From Vombatus ursinus (taxonomy: Eukaryota; Chordata; Mammalia; Diprotodontia; Vombatidae), in the NCBI RefSeq assembly GCF_900497805.2, contig NW_020945064.1, positions 5,099,900 to 5,163,899 of the forward strand: 64,000 bases of DNA, given 5' to 3'. Both the position numbers and the translations under genes were made by a program. Shown in pieces: positions 1 through 10,630 of this stretch (position 1 is its first letter; each line of letters begins with the position of its first letter). Below the pieces are notes generated by a model that worked only from the letters and a program-made list of their open reading frames with translations, ran no database searches and was not told the origin of the DNA.

Positions 1-58
1 AGCACCTTCTATGTGCCAGGCGTTGTGCTAAGTGCTTTACAAATATGATCTCATTTGA
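1..58 (-). repeat. MIR-like SINE tail fragment
   Basis: The 'tatgtgccaggcgttgtgct' stretch and 'atctcattt' end match the reverse of a MIR 3' part. Cut by the window edge. Confidence 0.5.
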
Positions 59-89
59 GATGGTGAAGGGCTTTGAGTCCATGTCATAT

Positions 90-450
90 GAGGGTCATGA
101 AGGAAATGAGCTTGTTTGGCTTGTGGAAGACCCAGTGGAGATGTGATAACTGTCCTCAAGCATTTGAAGGGCCAATGATGTGGAGGAGAGACCAGCTTTG
201 TTCTGAATGACTCCAGAGGGCAGAGCCAGGAACAACCGGTGAGAGTTACAAAGAGGCTTAGACTCGGTGCCAGGAAGAGCATCCCAACGAAGCTGTCCAA
301 AGATGGAAGATGCCGCTTCCAGAGGAAGTGAGCTACACTTCCTTCAAGGTCTTCAGGCCTCGGATAGATGACCACCTGCGGGACGTGTCATCGTGGGGAT
401 TCTTTGGCCACTGAGGTCCCTCCCAGCTCGAGATGTAGGATCCAGGGAAG
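90..450 (+). repeat. L3/CR1-type LINE 3' fragment
   Basis: Diverged copy of the C-terminal coding and 3' end of an L3/CR1 LINE, recognisable from 'catttgaagggccaatgatg', 'cagagggcagagccaggaac' and 'gatagatgaccacctgc...ggattc'. Confidence 0.6.
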
Positions 451-477
451 CCCTTGTTTCTGAAACTGGGTAATGAG

Positions 478-600
478 AGTAATAGTAATAGTGACAACAA
501 TAGCTAGTGTTTATATAGCGCTTTAGGGTTGGCAAAGTGCTTTACATATATTATCTCATTTGATCTTCCTTTTAAAATGCTTTCAACTGACTCCTAGGTG
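478..600 (-). repeat. MIR fragment
   Basis: 'agcgctttagggttggcaaa...attatctcatttgatc' is the reverse of a MIR tail. Confidence 0.55.
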
Positions 601-929
601 GAAATTGTAGTGTCCGGGCAAGCTTCACAAAATATGCCTTCAAAACAACTTTGTAAGACAAACCCAATTTGAGGCAGCAGCAGGAGAAACCTTGGAATAG
701 CAAAAGGCTGCTCTATAAAAGGGAGGGGTCCAGGGGGTCCGAGACAGGGGCAGGCTGGGAGTTCACTGAGCTTTCAGATGCAAGGGGAAGAAGTTTCCTT
801 TTTTAACTAACTGTTCTTGTTTGCTTAGTTCTAAGCTTATTCATTCCTTTAAATTCCAGTACCTTTGGACAAGCCCTGATCACCCTGCCCTAGTTATAAC
901 TGGCTTTCTCAAGGCCCTCCCTTAGCCAG

Positions 930-932
<3 letters not shown>

Positions 933-989
<57 letters not shown>
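933..989. repeat. (AC)n microsatellite
   Basis: About 28 uninterrupted AC units. Confidence 0.98.
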
Positions 990-993
<4 letters not shown>

Positions 994-1034
994 CCTCAGT
1001 ACCAGAGCCACCTCCAGAGAGAGAACTGATGAAC

Positions 1035-1480
1035 TCTGCGCAAACTGAAGTAAATTTTTTCATTTTCTTTATTCATATAGTCAAAATTATCCTTTATACT
1101 TCCTGTGATCCTCTCTTATATGGCCATAAACTCTTCCCTTATCAATAGATCTGACAGGCAAAATGTTCCATACTCCCCTAATTTGTTTGTGATATTGCCC
1201 TTTATGTATAAATCATGTCCCCATTTTTATCTTATCTTGGTGTACAGTGTGAGATATTGGTCTATGCTTAGTTTCTGCCAAACTGCTTTCTAGTTTTCCC
1301 AGTAATTTTTGTCAAATAGTGCATTCTTACCCCCCAGTTTATCAAACACTAGATTGCTAAGGTCATTTACGACTGTGTATCTACTGTGTATGCTAATCTA
1401 GTCCACTTACCCATCATCTGTTTCTTAGCCAATACCAGAGCATTTTGATGATCACCACTCCCAACATGTATATATATATA
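1035..1480 (-). repeat. L1 ORF2-derived fragment
   Basis: The plus strand is the antisense of an L1 reverse-transcriptase C-terminal region ('gatattggtctatgcttagt', 'gtttatcaaacactagattg'). Broken by many stops. Confidence 0.65.
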
Positions 1481-1519
1481 CTCTTTGATCCAGTGACCCA
1501 GCCACCTGGCTATTCCATG

Positions 1520-1866
1520 AACCAGAACTTCATCTCTCAGCTCCAGGCATTTTCTCTGGCTATCCCCCCATTCCTGATGCTCTCCTTCCTTCACTCCAAC
1601 TACTGATTTCTCTGTCTTCCAAAATCCCACCTCCTACAGGAAGCCTTCCCCTACTCCTCTTAATTCCAGTGCCTTCCCTCTGTTAATTACTTCCTATTTA
1701 TTCTGTCCATAGCTTGCTTTGTATGTATTTGTTTGCATGTTGTCTCTCCCATTAGATTGCAAATTCTTTGAGGGCAAAGACTGTCTTTTGCCTCTTTTTG
1801 TATCCCCAGCACTTAGCACAGTACCTGGCACATAGTAAGTGCTTAACAAATGTTTATTAAATTGGA
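1520..1866 (+). repeat. L2 LINE 3' end
   Basis: Contains the L2 3' UTR signature 'gagggcaaagactgtctttt ... agcacttagcacagtacctg ... aagtgcttaacaaatgttta'. Confidence 0.8.
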
Positions 1867-1877
1867 AATGTAATCTC

Positions 1878-2010
1878 TCTCAGCTGTCTCCTCATCTGTA
1901 AACAGAAAATAATAAATAATAGCACCTACTTGACAGGGTTGTTGTGAGGATTTAACAAGATACCATATATAAAGTGTTTTGGAAACCTTAAAACTCTTAT
2001 TATTTTAATG
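1878..2010 (+). repeat. MIR SINE fragment
   Basis: 'ctcatctgtaaacagaaaat ... cagggttgttgtgaggattt ... ataaagtgttttgg' is the MIR core-to-tail region. Confidence 0.65.
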
Positions 2011-2837
2011 GAGATCTGTTTATCTCAATAGAGCAAAAAGCATATGGATAGTAGACTAGAGAATTTATCTTTTTTTTTTATCAGAAAGAGATCTTTGAAT
2101 TCATCTATAGAAGAGAAAACTGAAGATGACTGGAGAACCTTGCTGCTTCTTACTAATGCCAGAGAACTTTTGTCTGAGAAGGATGGCAGAGAAGTAGGTT
2201 AAGGGATGAGGCAAGGGCAAACCTGGGCTGAGGGGGGTGAAGGTGGGGGTCGAGGCACAGAACGATGAAGCCAGGGTTGAGAACAACAAACTTCCCCTTA
2301 TCTCCATTTTACTCACCCCCACGTCTGACAGCCCTGCCGCCCCCTCACCAATTACACACACTTAGTCACAATTTTCTCCCTGATTTGCCTCTCAGAAGCT
2401 AACGAAATAAAAGCATCAGGACTGGCTCCCACAAGCCCCCTCGCTCCACTCTTCACACACAGCCCCTCAGAAGAGGCTTCCTGACTGATTCTATGATGGG
2501 CTGTGGGCAGAAGGGGAGGGTCCCTACGGAGGCTGAAGCAGCAGCCAATCCTCCCCAGCGACAGAATGGAAACACGGAGCTTGTGCCCTTCAAATACCAC
2601 CTCCAGCAGCTCATGTCCAAGGCCAATGGACTGTTATTGGGGACTTTGGGGGGAGAAGCCCTAGCATCACAATGGGCCAGCCCCAGCTGGATACTTTGGG
2701 AGGAGTTTTAATGGAGGTTGCATAAGCAGGGTAGATCCCAGAAAGAGACAAGGAAAAGGAGAGTTGGCCCAGTTCTGCAAACAGTTCTTCAAATGCTAAT
2801 TTGTTTAGCCAACTCATTTTGCAACAGTTGAAGTTTC

Positions 2838-3152
2838 TTTCTCCCTCTCCCCCATCTCTTTCCCTCTCTCTCTTTCATCCACTCTCTCTTCCTCCCTCCC
2901 TCCTTCTGTCTGTCTCTCTCTGTCTCACTGCCTGCTTGTCTGTCTCTGTCTGTCTCTCTGTTTCTCTGCCTCTGTTTCTGTCTCTCTGTTTCTCTGTCTC
3001 TCTCTGTCTCTCTCTGTCTCTCTCTGTCTCTGTCTCTCTGTTTCTGTCTCTCTGTTTCTCTGTCTCTCTGCCTCTCTCTGTCTCTGTCTCTCTCTGTCTC
3101 TGTCTCTCTGTTTCTCTGCCTCTGTTTCTGTCTCTCTGTTTCTCTGTCTCTG

Positions 3153-3188
<36 letters not shown>

Positions 3189-3236
3189 TCTCTCGTTCTT
3201 CCTTTCCCTCCACCCCTCTTCTTCCCAGGACCTCAG
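2838..3236. repeat. (CTCTGT)n-like pyrimidine satellite
   Basis: About 400 bp of C/T with periodic G, built from CTCTGT, CTGTTT and CTCTCT units. It keeps long open frames on both strands simply because the repeat lacks stops. Confidence 0.95.
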
Positions 3237-3371
3237 TTTCCCCCATCCACAGAGAGGCGGGAGAGGACAAACAGAAGAAATCCATCCTTGACCCTTCCCT
3301 CAAAATGAACACTGACCCTTCTGCCATCTAGGTTGCGTACACTCTGTACTGCACACTGCATGCATGTTTTC

Positions 3372-3490
3372 TCCCCCATTAGACTGTGAGCTCCTTGAGA
3401 GCAGGGACTGATTTTTGCCTTTCTTTTTTACCCCAGCACTTAGCACAGAGCTTCGTGCATAGTAGGTGTTTAATAAATGCTTCTTAACTT
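3372..3490 (+). repeat. L2 LINE 3' end
   Basis: 'gactgtgagctccttgagag ... agcacttagcacagagcttc ... ggtgtttaataaatgctt'. Confidence 0.8.
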
Positions 3491-3574
3491 GCCATCAGTA
3501 GCCTCTCCAAGAACTTTGGGTCAGGAAGACCTGACTTCAAATTCTTCCTGAGACACTAGCAAGTCACAAATAAC

Positions 3575-3735
3575 CTCAATCAGTCAACAAATCTCTCCTA
3601 AACACCCACTGTGTGTCCCACATTATGCTAGACCCTGACAGAGGCATGAGGTGGGGAAAAAAGCCTTGGTCCCTGTGTTCAGGGAGCCTGTAGTCCATTC
3701 CAAGGGACGAATAACCAAAACAACAAAATAGAGTA
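3575..3735 (-). repeat. L2 fragment
   Basis: Weak match to the reverse L2 3' region ('attatgctagaccctgacag', 'gttcagggagcctgtagtcc'). Confidence 0.45.
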
Positions 3736-3984
3736 CAGGATCAAGCATTAATCCCACTGTCAGTTGACCTCAGGGCCAAAATCTGCTGCCACCAAGAAAA
3801 TCACACAAAAGCAATTACCACACAATCTGAACAATTAGCAGAAGCCTTCCTGGAATAAGTGCATAGACTCCCAAGGGGACTATTTTTATATCTACCTGGA
3901 CATATAATTTGTTGTGCTTATTAAAATTTGTTTTGCTATGATATAGTCTCATCTCTTATTATTACCCTGTGCAGAGCTTTTTAC

Positions 3985-4112
3985 TCTAGGGAGGGAGGGA
4001 GAGAGAGAAAGAGAGAGAAAGAAAAGAGAAAAAGAAGAAAGAGAAATAAAGGAGATAAACAGAAGGAGAGAGGAAAGAAAGAAAAAAGGAAAGAGAGAGA
4101 CACATTGAAGAA
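3985..4112. repeat. GA-rich low-complexity tract
   Basis: About 125 bp of almost pure purine (GAGA, AAAGAAA units). Confidence 0.9.
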
Positions 4113-4204
4113 ATAGACGTAGTCATTGACTTTCTAGGTATTTCTAGTCTAGTCGCTATGTCCTCCAGAATTTGTTACAAAGCAACCTATTAAAGGAAGT
4201 ATCT

Positions 4205-4480
4205 ATCTGTTGAATTCAATTCAGTAAATATTTATTAAGCACATGCCAGGCACTGCGGTAAGCACTGGGGATACAAATTTTTTAAAAAGACAGTCACTGC
4301 CCTCAAGGAGCTTACAGTTTAATAAGGTAAGACAATACATAAAAGGAAGCTGGAAAGCTGGGGAAGGGGGACTGGGCACAAAGGGGGTGGACACCTGGAG
4401 TGGAGGTATCTTGTTCTATGGAGCTGAGACCAGGCAGAGCTTGTTACTGAGTGTCCAACTCTGTAACAGAAATCCTTGTG
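4205..4480 (-). repeat. L2 fragment, reverse
   Basis: 'aaatatttattaagcacatg', 'caggcactgcggtaagcact' and 'ctcaaggagcttacagttta' are the reverse of the L2 3' region. Confidence 0.65.
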
Positions 4481-4675
4481 ATAGCAGGCAAAGATAGGAT
4501 TCATCGGTTGAACAAAGTCCTATATAAAAGTGTCACACACTACCTCTGAAAGTCATGACTTCTATGCTAGAATTCTTCATCACCTGGGAAAGGAGCCTGT
4601 TCAGCAATGAGAGTGAGCACTAGTAAACTGTACATGAATGTAGAGTGCTATTTCTGTGGTTTAAGAAATGACAAA

Positions 4676-4810
4676 TAGGGGCAGCTGGGTGGCTCAGTGC
4701 ATAGAGCATGGACCCTGGATTCAGGAGGACCTGAGTACAAATGTGGCCTTAGACACTTATTGCGTGACCCTGGGCAAGTCACTTCACCTCGATTGCCTCC
4801 CCCACTCAAA
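4676..4810 (+). repeat. tRNA-headed marsupial SINE (short form)
   Basis: Starts 'ggggcagctgggtggctcag' and runs to 'tgaccctgggcaagtcactt'; the A-rich tail is degraded. A short L2-like stretch follows (4,818-4,865). Confidence 0.85.
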
Positions 4811-4869
4811 ACACCACAACATGATCTTCCTAAAGCACAGATCTGACCAAGCCATGCTCCCATTCAATT

Positions 4870-4983
4870 AACTGGCCCTGGAGTCAGGAAGACTCCTCTC
4901 CCTGGGTTCAAATCCAGCCTCAGACATTTACTGGCTGTGGACCTTGAGCAAGTCATTTCACTTCAACTGCCTCAAAAAAAAAA
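4870..4983 (+). repeat. 5'-truncated marsupial SINE
   Basis: Starts inside the SINE at 'actggccctggagtcaggaa' and ends in a run of A. Confidence 0.8.
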
Positions 4984-4984
4984 G

Positions 4985-5500
4985 TGACAAATAGATAGAC
5001 ATAAGGGATTCAGAAAAGCATGAGAAAACTTATGAACTGATACAAAGTAAAGTGAATGGAACCAGGAAAATGATCTAGGAGATGACTACCACAGTATCAA
5101 TAGAAAGAACAATGACAAAAATGAAACTGTAATTGTAACAAGCAATCACGGCCCCAAAGAAAAGATGAGAAAATGCATCTTTGGGTTTACTGTTTACTGT
5201 CTCTGTAAATTGAATGAAAATAAAGAAAGGTACAGGGGCAGCTAGGTGGCGCAGTAGATAGAGCTCTGTCCTCGGAGTCAGGAGGACCTAAGTTCGAATG
5301 TGACCTCAGACACTTGAAACTTACTAGCTGTGTGACCCTGGGCAAGTGACTTAACCTCCACTGCCTCACCCAAAAAAAAAAAAAAAGAAGAGAAAAGAAA
5401 ATGTACCTTTTTGGCAGAAGAGGAAGACTATGGATGTAGAATGCAACATACACTGTCAGCTCTACGGGGGATATGTTGGTTACTTCTATTGAACTGATTT
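4985..5500 (+). repeat. L1-like 3' region split by a SINE
   Basis: 'gaactgatacaaagtaaagt' to 'gtttactgtctctgtaaatt' and, beyond the SINE, 'ggactatggatgtagaat'-like sequence resembling marsupial LINE 3' ends. Interrupted at 5,234-5,386. Confidence 0.5.
5234..5386 (+). repeat. tRNA-headed marsupial SINE (short, poly(A))
   Basis: A full copy from 'ggggcagctaggtggcgcag' to a 14-A tail. Close to what I take as the family consensus, so probably one of the younger insertions here. Confidence 0.92.
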
Positions 5501-5635
5501 TTTTCCCCCTCTCTTATCTTCTTTGATAGAAGGGATGGCTTTCTGGGTGAGTGATATCAGAACAGAAGATATCAATAAAGTATGTGGGTGGTTTTTTTTA
5601 AAGAACAAATTATTCTCCTTGTGCAGAGTTAAGTC

Positions 5636-5704
5636 ACAGAATCAGAAAGCTAGAAGTAATCTCAGAGGTCATCTAGCCCAACCTGTGGCAGAAGAAGAAA
5701 TGTG
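5636..5704 (-). repeat. MIR-derived fragment
   Basis: 'cacagaatcagaaagctaga...atctcagaggtcatctagcc' start of a reverse MIR-type element, cut off by the next SINE. Confidence 0.5.
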
Positions 5705-5706
5705 GC

Positions 5707-5858
5707 AGTCTTTTTTTTTTTTTTTTTTTTGAGGCAAATGAGGTTAAGTGACTTGCTCAGGGTCACAGAGCTAGTAAGTATCTGAGGTCAGATTTGATCT
5801 CAGGTCCTCCTGATGCCATGACCAGTGCTCTAATCACTGAACCATCTAGCTGCCCTGA
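5707..5858 (-). repeat. tRNA-headed marsupial SINE, reverse
   Basis: Poly(T) start, 'ttaagtgacttgctcagggt', ending 'atctagctgccc'. Confidence 0.92.
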
Positions 5859-5869
5859 AATCTTGACAG

Positions 5870-6020
5870 ATAGTCACCCAACTCAGTTCGAGCAAGGCAT
5901 CCACTCTCCCTCAGAGCCAATGAATTCTACTTTGAGATGGTTCTAATTGCTGGGAAGTGTTTCTTCACATAAAGCTTAGAAGTTCTTTGCAACTCCCACT
6001 CACTGCTCCCATCCTTGGAA
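5870..6020 (-). repeat. L3/CR1-like fragment, reverse
   Basis: 'ctgggaagtgtttcttcaca' and 'cttagaagttctttgcaact' resemble the reverse of L3/CR1 sequence. Weak. Confidence 0.4.
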
Positions 6021-6059
6021 TCCTTCAACTACTTCAAGAAAGTATCACAGAGAATGTAA

Positions 6060-6180
6060 GCTCCTCCCCTATAGAATGGAAACTCCTTGAGGGCAGAATC
6101 TTTTTTGTCACCGTGTCTTTAGTACCTAGCATAGCGCATATAGTAAGAACACTAATGCTAGTTGAATTTAATGAATTCCC
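6060..6180 (+). repeat. L2 LINE 3' end
   Basis: 'aaactccttgagggcagaat ... tagtacctagcatagcgcat'. Confidence 0.65.
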
Positions 6181-6451
6181 ACCCCTCCTTCATTCCCCGC
6201 ATCCCAGACCTTCTCTTGTCCAGATTTAGAATTTCTGATAGGGAACAGTCCTGAGGCCCCTTATGAGTTCGGCTGCCTTTGTTCGGACACCTGCCAGTTT
6301 GACAAGGGCACTGAGCCCTTATCTGAGCCTGGTATGACTGTCCACTTCAACTCAGCCACTTCTGCCTGACAATTCCAATGCTCCAGAGTCTGCCCAGCTG
6401 CACAGAGACAAGAGAGTAGCACAGCCTCCCTGCAAACTGCCTTCATGAAGC

Positions 6452-6605
6452 TGGATCTTGGAGTTAGAGACCTTCAAGGCCATTTAGTCATCACCTTCAT
6501 TTTACAGATGAGGAAACTGAGGCCCAAGGAAGTAAAAGGACTTGGCCAGGCTGTCACAGCCAGTAGGTGTCAGAGGAAGGATTTGAATATAGTTCCTCAG
6601 TCCCT
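6452..6605 (-). repeat. MIR-derived SINE, reverse
   Basis: 'ttttacagatgaggaaactg' followed by 'gtcacagccagtaggtgtca' and 'ggatttgaatatag'. Confidence 0.75.
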
Positions 6606-6849
6606 AAAGCTCTTCGCATTTATTTTTGCTTCTGAGAAGGACCCTGGGATTGTCAGACACTTTCACAGCTAGAACAAGAGGGGTCAAGTGAAATTCTCCG
6701 TGGTGATGCCGCGAATTAGCCAAGAGGTCAGGATTTGAACTGAGCTCTCTCCAGGTCCTGGCCCCAGAACCTCTGTCCCCTCCAGGCTCTGAGGATTCCC
6801 AGAGGAAGTCCTAACCCCTGAGGGCAACCTTAGGAGAGGGGCTACTCCA

Positions 6850-7110
6850 TCCTAGAAGAGAGGGAATACTTCCATCAGGAATTGGCCCAGCACTCGCGTT
6901 GCCATGGTGATATCTATTATCCCTGCTTAAGGGGAGATGAATCAGGCACTATAAATAATCCCTGAAGTTGATTGATGGAGGAGGTCTGGAGGCTGAGGTG
7001 AGGCTATTTTTTTCAGTCAGGCTAATTAGGGGGGTTTCAATCAGGAAGTCCCCGGCAGCTGCCCTGCTTGGGGCTGGGGGATGAACAGCTGTGCTTGAGA
7101 ATGCTGCTTT
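6850..7110. promoter_or_regulatory. Candidate regulatory element (motif cluster in unique DNA)
   Basis: A non-repetitive patch carries an RFX X-box-like GTTGCCATGGTGAT (6,898-6,911), a MEF2-type CTATAAATAA (6,949-6,958), a homeobox-type CTAATTAG (7,022-7,029) and two CAGCTG E-boxes 30 bp apart (7,056 and 7,086). The flanks are repeats. The function is inferred from motif density only. Confidence 0.35.
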
Positions 7111-7204
7111 AGGCACTATCCAGATGTTAACCCTTGTTCCCCCTCCCAACAGAGGGGAGGGATACCTCTAAAAAGAGAGAGAGAGAGAGGGACAAAGCCC
7201 CAGG

Positions 7205-7395
7205 CCACAGGGTCAGAGATATAGAGCAGGAAGGGGACACAGAGGTCATCTGGGCCCACCATATCACTTTACAGATGAGGAAACCACGGTCTAGGAAGAT
7301 GAAATTACTTGTCCAAGGTCACACAGGTAGTGAGTGATAGGGGTAGGCTTAAACTCTGGTCCTCTGAGTTTATACCCAGTGTAATTCTGGTATAT
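7205..7395 (-). repeat. MIR-derived SINE, reverse
   Basis: 'tttacagatgaggaaaccac', 'cttgtccaaggtcacacagg' and 'gtcctctgagtttatac'. Confidence 0.75.
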
Positions 7396-7439
7396 CATAC
7401 TGTTAGCTAGAGTCCTGTCAGTGGGAGTGGGGGACACTA

Positions 7440-7870
7440 CTCATTTATTTGTTAAGCACCTATACCAGGCACTGCACTAAGTGTTCCATGATTATTATCT
7501 CATTTAATCCTCACTACAACCTTGTTGTTTGGTCAATTAGCCATGTTGGACTCTTCATCATCCCATTTGGGGTTTTCTTGGCAAAGATACTAGAGTGATT
7601 TGCCCTGTCTTTCTCCAGCTCATTTTACAGATGAGGAAATTGAAACAAACAGGGTGAAGTGACTTGCCCAGGGTCACACAGTTAGTAAGTATCTGAGGCT
7701 GGATTTGAACTCAGGTTCTCCTGAATCTAGGGCTGGCACTCTATCCACTGCACCACCTAGCTGGGTCGCTGATGTTATTATCCCCATTTTACAGTTGAAG
7801 AAACTGAAGCAGGCAGAGGTTAAGGGACTTCCCAGGGTCACACAACTATTAAGTGTCTGAAACCAGAGCC
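7440..7870 (-). repeat. MIR copy split by a MAR1-like SINE
   Basis: A reverse MIR runs 7,440-7,522 and resumes near 7,769-7,870 ('ttattatccccattttacag'). The break is filled by the element at 7,523-7,768. Confidence 0.7.
7523..7768 (-). repeat. MAR1-like marsupial SINE, reverse
   Basis: Reverse copy with the MAR1-type tail ('tttggggttttcttggcaaa'), the body and the tRNA head ('gcaccacctagctgg'). Confidence 0.85.
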
Positions 7871-8001
7871 CCCAGCCACCTCAGGCCTGAGCCAATGGTT
7901 CTTTTATGGACCTCCCCATGGTTCCAGGTCACTCTGACTCAACCTTCCATTCCCACCCATTCCCTGCACTGTCAATGAACAGAGTTAGCTCTAAGGTAAA
8001 A

Positions 8002-8282
8002 AACTGAGGTGTAATCCTATAACTCCCTGCTATTGAGACTGAGACTGGAAGATCACTTGAACTCAGTAGCTCTGAGGCTTCTGTATGGAGTAGGGCTGAA
8101 GACCCTCAGGTGTCTGCACTAAATGTGCCACAAATATGGTGAGCCCCAGGGTTGGGTGGGGGAAGGTTAGGAACAAAGTAAGTCAAATCTCTCTTATGCC
8201 AATCAGCAGTGGGTAGGATTGGCCTGTGAGTAGACACTGCTCTTCCAGCCTGGGCAAGATAGAAAGTAAAAAAAAAAAAAAA
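8002..8282 (+). pseudogene. 7SL (SRP) RNA retropseudogene
   Basis: The sequence follows 7SL RNA from near its 5' end: a GAGACTGAGACTGGAAGATC Alu-domain stretch, GGTGTCTGCACTAA, CAAATATGGTGA, CAATCAGCAGTGGG, then GCCTGTGAGTAGACACTGC and TTCCAGCCTGGGCAAGATAG. It ends in a run of about 14 A, as retroposed copies do. Roughly 35-40 bases of the central S domain are missing and divergence is high, so it is old and not an active SRP RNA gene. Confidence 0.85.
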
Positions 8283-8289
8283 GTAAAAT

Positions 8290-10050
8290 GTACCCCACCA
8301 GACACTCAGCCTGAGAATCCCAATGTCAGGGACTTGTCCCCACCCCTGTCCCCAGCCACTTAGGACTTCTCACCATCATGATCCCCTCTTTCAAACATCC
8401 CTGATGGAGTTTCTTACACTCATCAACTCATAGTTCTAGACCCAACAAAAAAAACTGGCCCTGAAGAAGAAATGCAGAAATGTACCACCCTCCTTGTATT
8501 GGAGAGGTGGGGAACCATGAGTGGAGAATGATGAATAAATATCCAGGTGGTTTGTTTTTGTTGTTTTGTTAGAAGGGAAGATATAAGCAGGGATGATGTA
8601 AAAAAAAGGAAAGGCAGCCATGAAACTTTCAAAATAAAACATTCCTGGCCCATACCTTACTTCCCAGTGTACAGAGCTGGCAAGAAGAAAGAACGCAGGT
8701 TTCACTGACTTCCTAATTCTGCCCTAGGTTTATCACCGAGAGCCCCAGCCCCCCAAATAGAACAGAGTGGAGCAGAGAAAAGATGCAGAAGTAAGAGGAC
8801 CAGGCTGCAGCAGGGAAAGAAAACTGTTTATTGAGTTAGTCTCTCCCTCCGAAGCCTCCCCATCCCCCACTCCTGCATTCCTAGAGAACAGATACAAGCA
8901 GACACCACATGGAGGTGGCAGAGGGGAGCTCATATGAACATGAAGATTTACTAGATTCAAAAGTAAACAGACAACAAACGGGGGGGGGGGCGCGTTTCAA
9001 GTGGTTTCTGGGAGTTTTTTCATCATGCATATTGCTGAAAGAGGGATATTGAGTTTCATGTCCTATCCATTGGCCTGACAGCCCTAAGGGTTTGGGGAGT
9101 TGGAGGGGGGTGGGAGGGGGTTCTACGTGGATGAGTCTGCAAGACGAGGCTGCATCTCTGGATGAGGCAATAGCTCTGTCCCATTACATTCCACCCCACT
9201 TCACCTGTAACTGTTCAGGCCCTTGGGCCCAAATCAATAGTGACAAGGGCGCCAATCTTGGTGGCCCCAGTCAAGAGAGAAGCAGGTGCCTGCATGGGGA
9301 GGAAACTTTACTATGTAAAAGCCAGAAGGGAAGATAATGAGGGAGTGGTTTGCCCCCACATGACCAGTTTGACCATAAGATCCTTGGGGTTTGGGAGCAG
9401 CGACAGCTGGAGAAACAATCCTATGGGCAGAAAACTCAAGGAAAGGAGAAAGAGCAGAGAACAGAGCCATAATTAAGGAGTGGAGGCCACAAGGCTTTAC
9501 CCCTAGGGTAGGAAATTTAGAAGGTGCCAACTGTAGCATTACAGGGTAACCTTCCTCCCCACCCCTGGTGCCCCCAGCACTAGCCCAGAGTATACTTCTT
9601 GTCCACTTTTCCTGCTCCTAGCAGTCACAGACTTTGCAAAATGGAGGAGGGGGTGAAGGGAGAGCTAGAGGAAATCCTCCCTCAACTGATCCATCCCTAG
9701 CAATGGCAGCCTCCTCCCAGGGATACTTCCTCCTCCTTTGATAGCATAGAAACCTTGCTACATCTCAGAGTTCTTCCTCTCCCCCATGGCCACGATCCAG
9801 GCGAACATTCTCTTATTTCTCCCTGTGTGGCTTGTTCCAGGTGCAAAAAAAAAAAAGTGCTAATTACAAATCTGAGAGACAGGGAAGCCACCTGGGCATT
9901 TGAGAGGCCTGTCCTCTTGGAACGGAGGGAAGATAAATTCCAAAGTCTTTCACCATGCCCACCCTCACTTGGAAATGCTTTGGGGCTGGGAGCAGGAAGG
10001 TCTTTCCTAGAACAGAATGTAAGGTCATTGGCTTTACTTAACTCCTTCAG
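8290..10050. other. Non-repetitive region downstream of CPNE7
   Basis: Mostly unique sequence with a G10 run at about 8,982-8,991 and a plus-strand AATAAA at 8,633. No exon with family similarity was found on either strand, and an open frame at 9,697-10,125 partly overlaps a transposon. It may hold a distal 3' UTR of CPNE7 or the start of the next gene. Confidence 0.5.
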
Positions 10051-10057
10051 TCTAGAC

Positions 10058-10247
10058 CAGGGGTGGGGAACCTTCAGCTTTGAGGCCATATGTGGCCCTC
10101 TAGGTCCTCCTTGGACTAGGACCAAATTTTACGGAACAAATCCTATTAAGGGGATTTGTTCTGTGAAGTTTGGATTCAGTCAAGGGGCCACACTTGAGGA
10201 CCAAGGGGGCCACATATGGCCTCAAGGCTGCAGGTTCCCCACTCCTG
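10058..10247. mobile_element. Palindromic hAT-type MITE, copy 1
   Basis: 190 bp. The ends CAGGGGTGGGGAACC and GGTTCCCCACTCCTG are inverted repeats and the two halves are long inverted copies of each other. Flanked by an 8-bp target duplication GTCTAGAC / GTCTAGAG, as expected for hAT elements. It has no coding capacity. Confidence 0.9.
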
Positions 10248-10624
10248 GTCTAGAGTCATCCACCAGGCCTGTAAATTCTCTCCCACTCCCTTTCCATTCC
10301 TGAGCCCACTGATGAGTGATAGGAAGAGCAAGTCAGGTGAGCTAGGCCTACGGAGTCCAATCAGGTCAGTCTGACCTCCTCAGAAGCTGTGAGGTGGGAG
10401 TATCACACTGGGGCTTGGCATCCACTCTCTCACCATTACCACAAAGGGAGGGGTTCAAAATAGGAACCTGGGTCGAGGTGGTAGGAAAGGAGGGCTCCCT
10501 CAGACTATTCTGAAGGGAAGAGAGGACCACTCTGCTCTTTGGGGTTCCAAACCCCCCCCCCCCACTCAGTATCTACTCTCACACTCTGTGCCTTTCTGGA
10601 GCAGAGGAGAGAGGATGCCAAACA

Positions 10625-10630
10625 TTTATT
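10625..10630 (-). promoter_or_regulatory. CPNE7: Likely CPNE7 polyadenylation signal AATAAA
   Basis: AATAAA on the minus strand about 360 nt past the stop, which implies a 3' UTR of roughly 380 nt. A second minus-strand AATAAA lies at 8,827-8,832 and would give a UTR of about 2.2 kb. The near site is preferred because a short UTR fits the human gene as I remember it. Confidence 0.6.

Noticed and set aside
2801-3331. Open frames of 176 and 150 codons on opposite strands
   Set aside because: They are translations of a CTCTGT simple repeat (Ser/Leu/Val or Arg/Glu/Thr strings).
4676-4700. tRNA-like SINE heads as tRNA genes
   Set aside because: They are diverged SINE promoters without a foldable full tRNA.
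8827-8832. Minus-strand AATAAA as the CPNE7 poly(A) site
   Set aside because: Possible, but it needs a 2.2-kb 3' UTR; the site at 10,625 is closer and fits the expected short UTR better.
9697-10303. Overlapping frames of 142 codons (minus) and 182 codons (plus)
   Set aside because: Both run into the palindromic MITE at 10,058-10,247 and show no family match.
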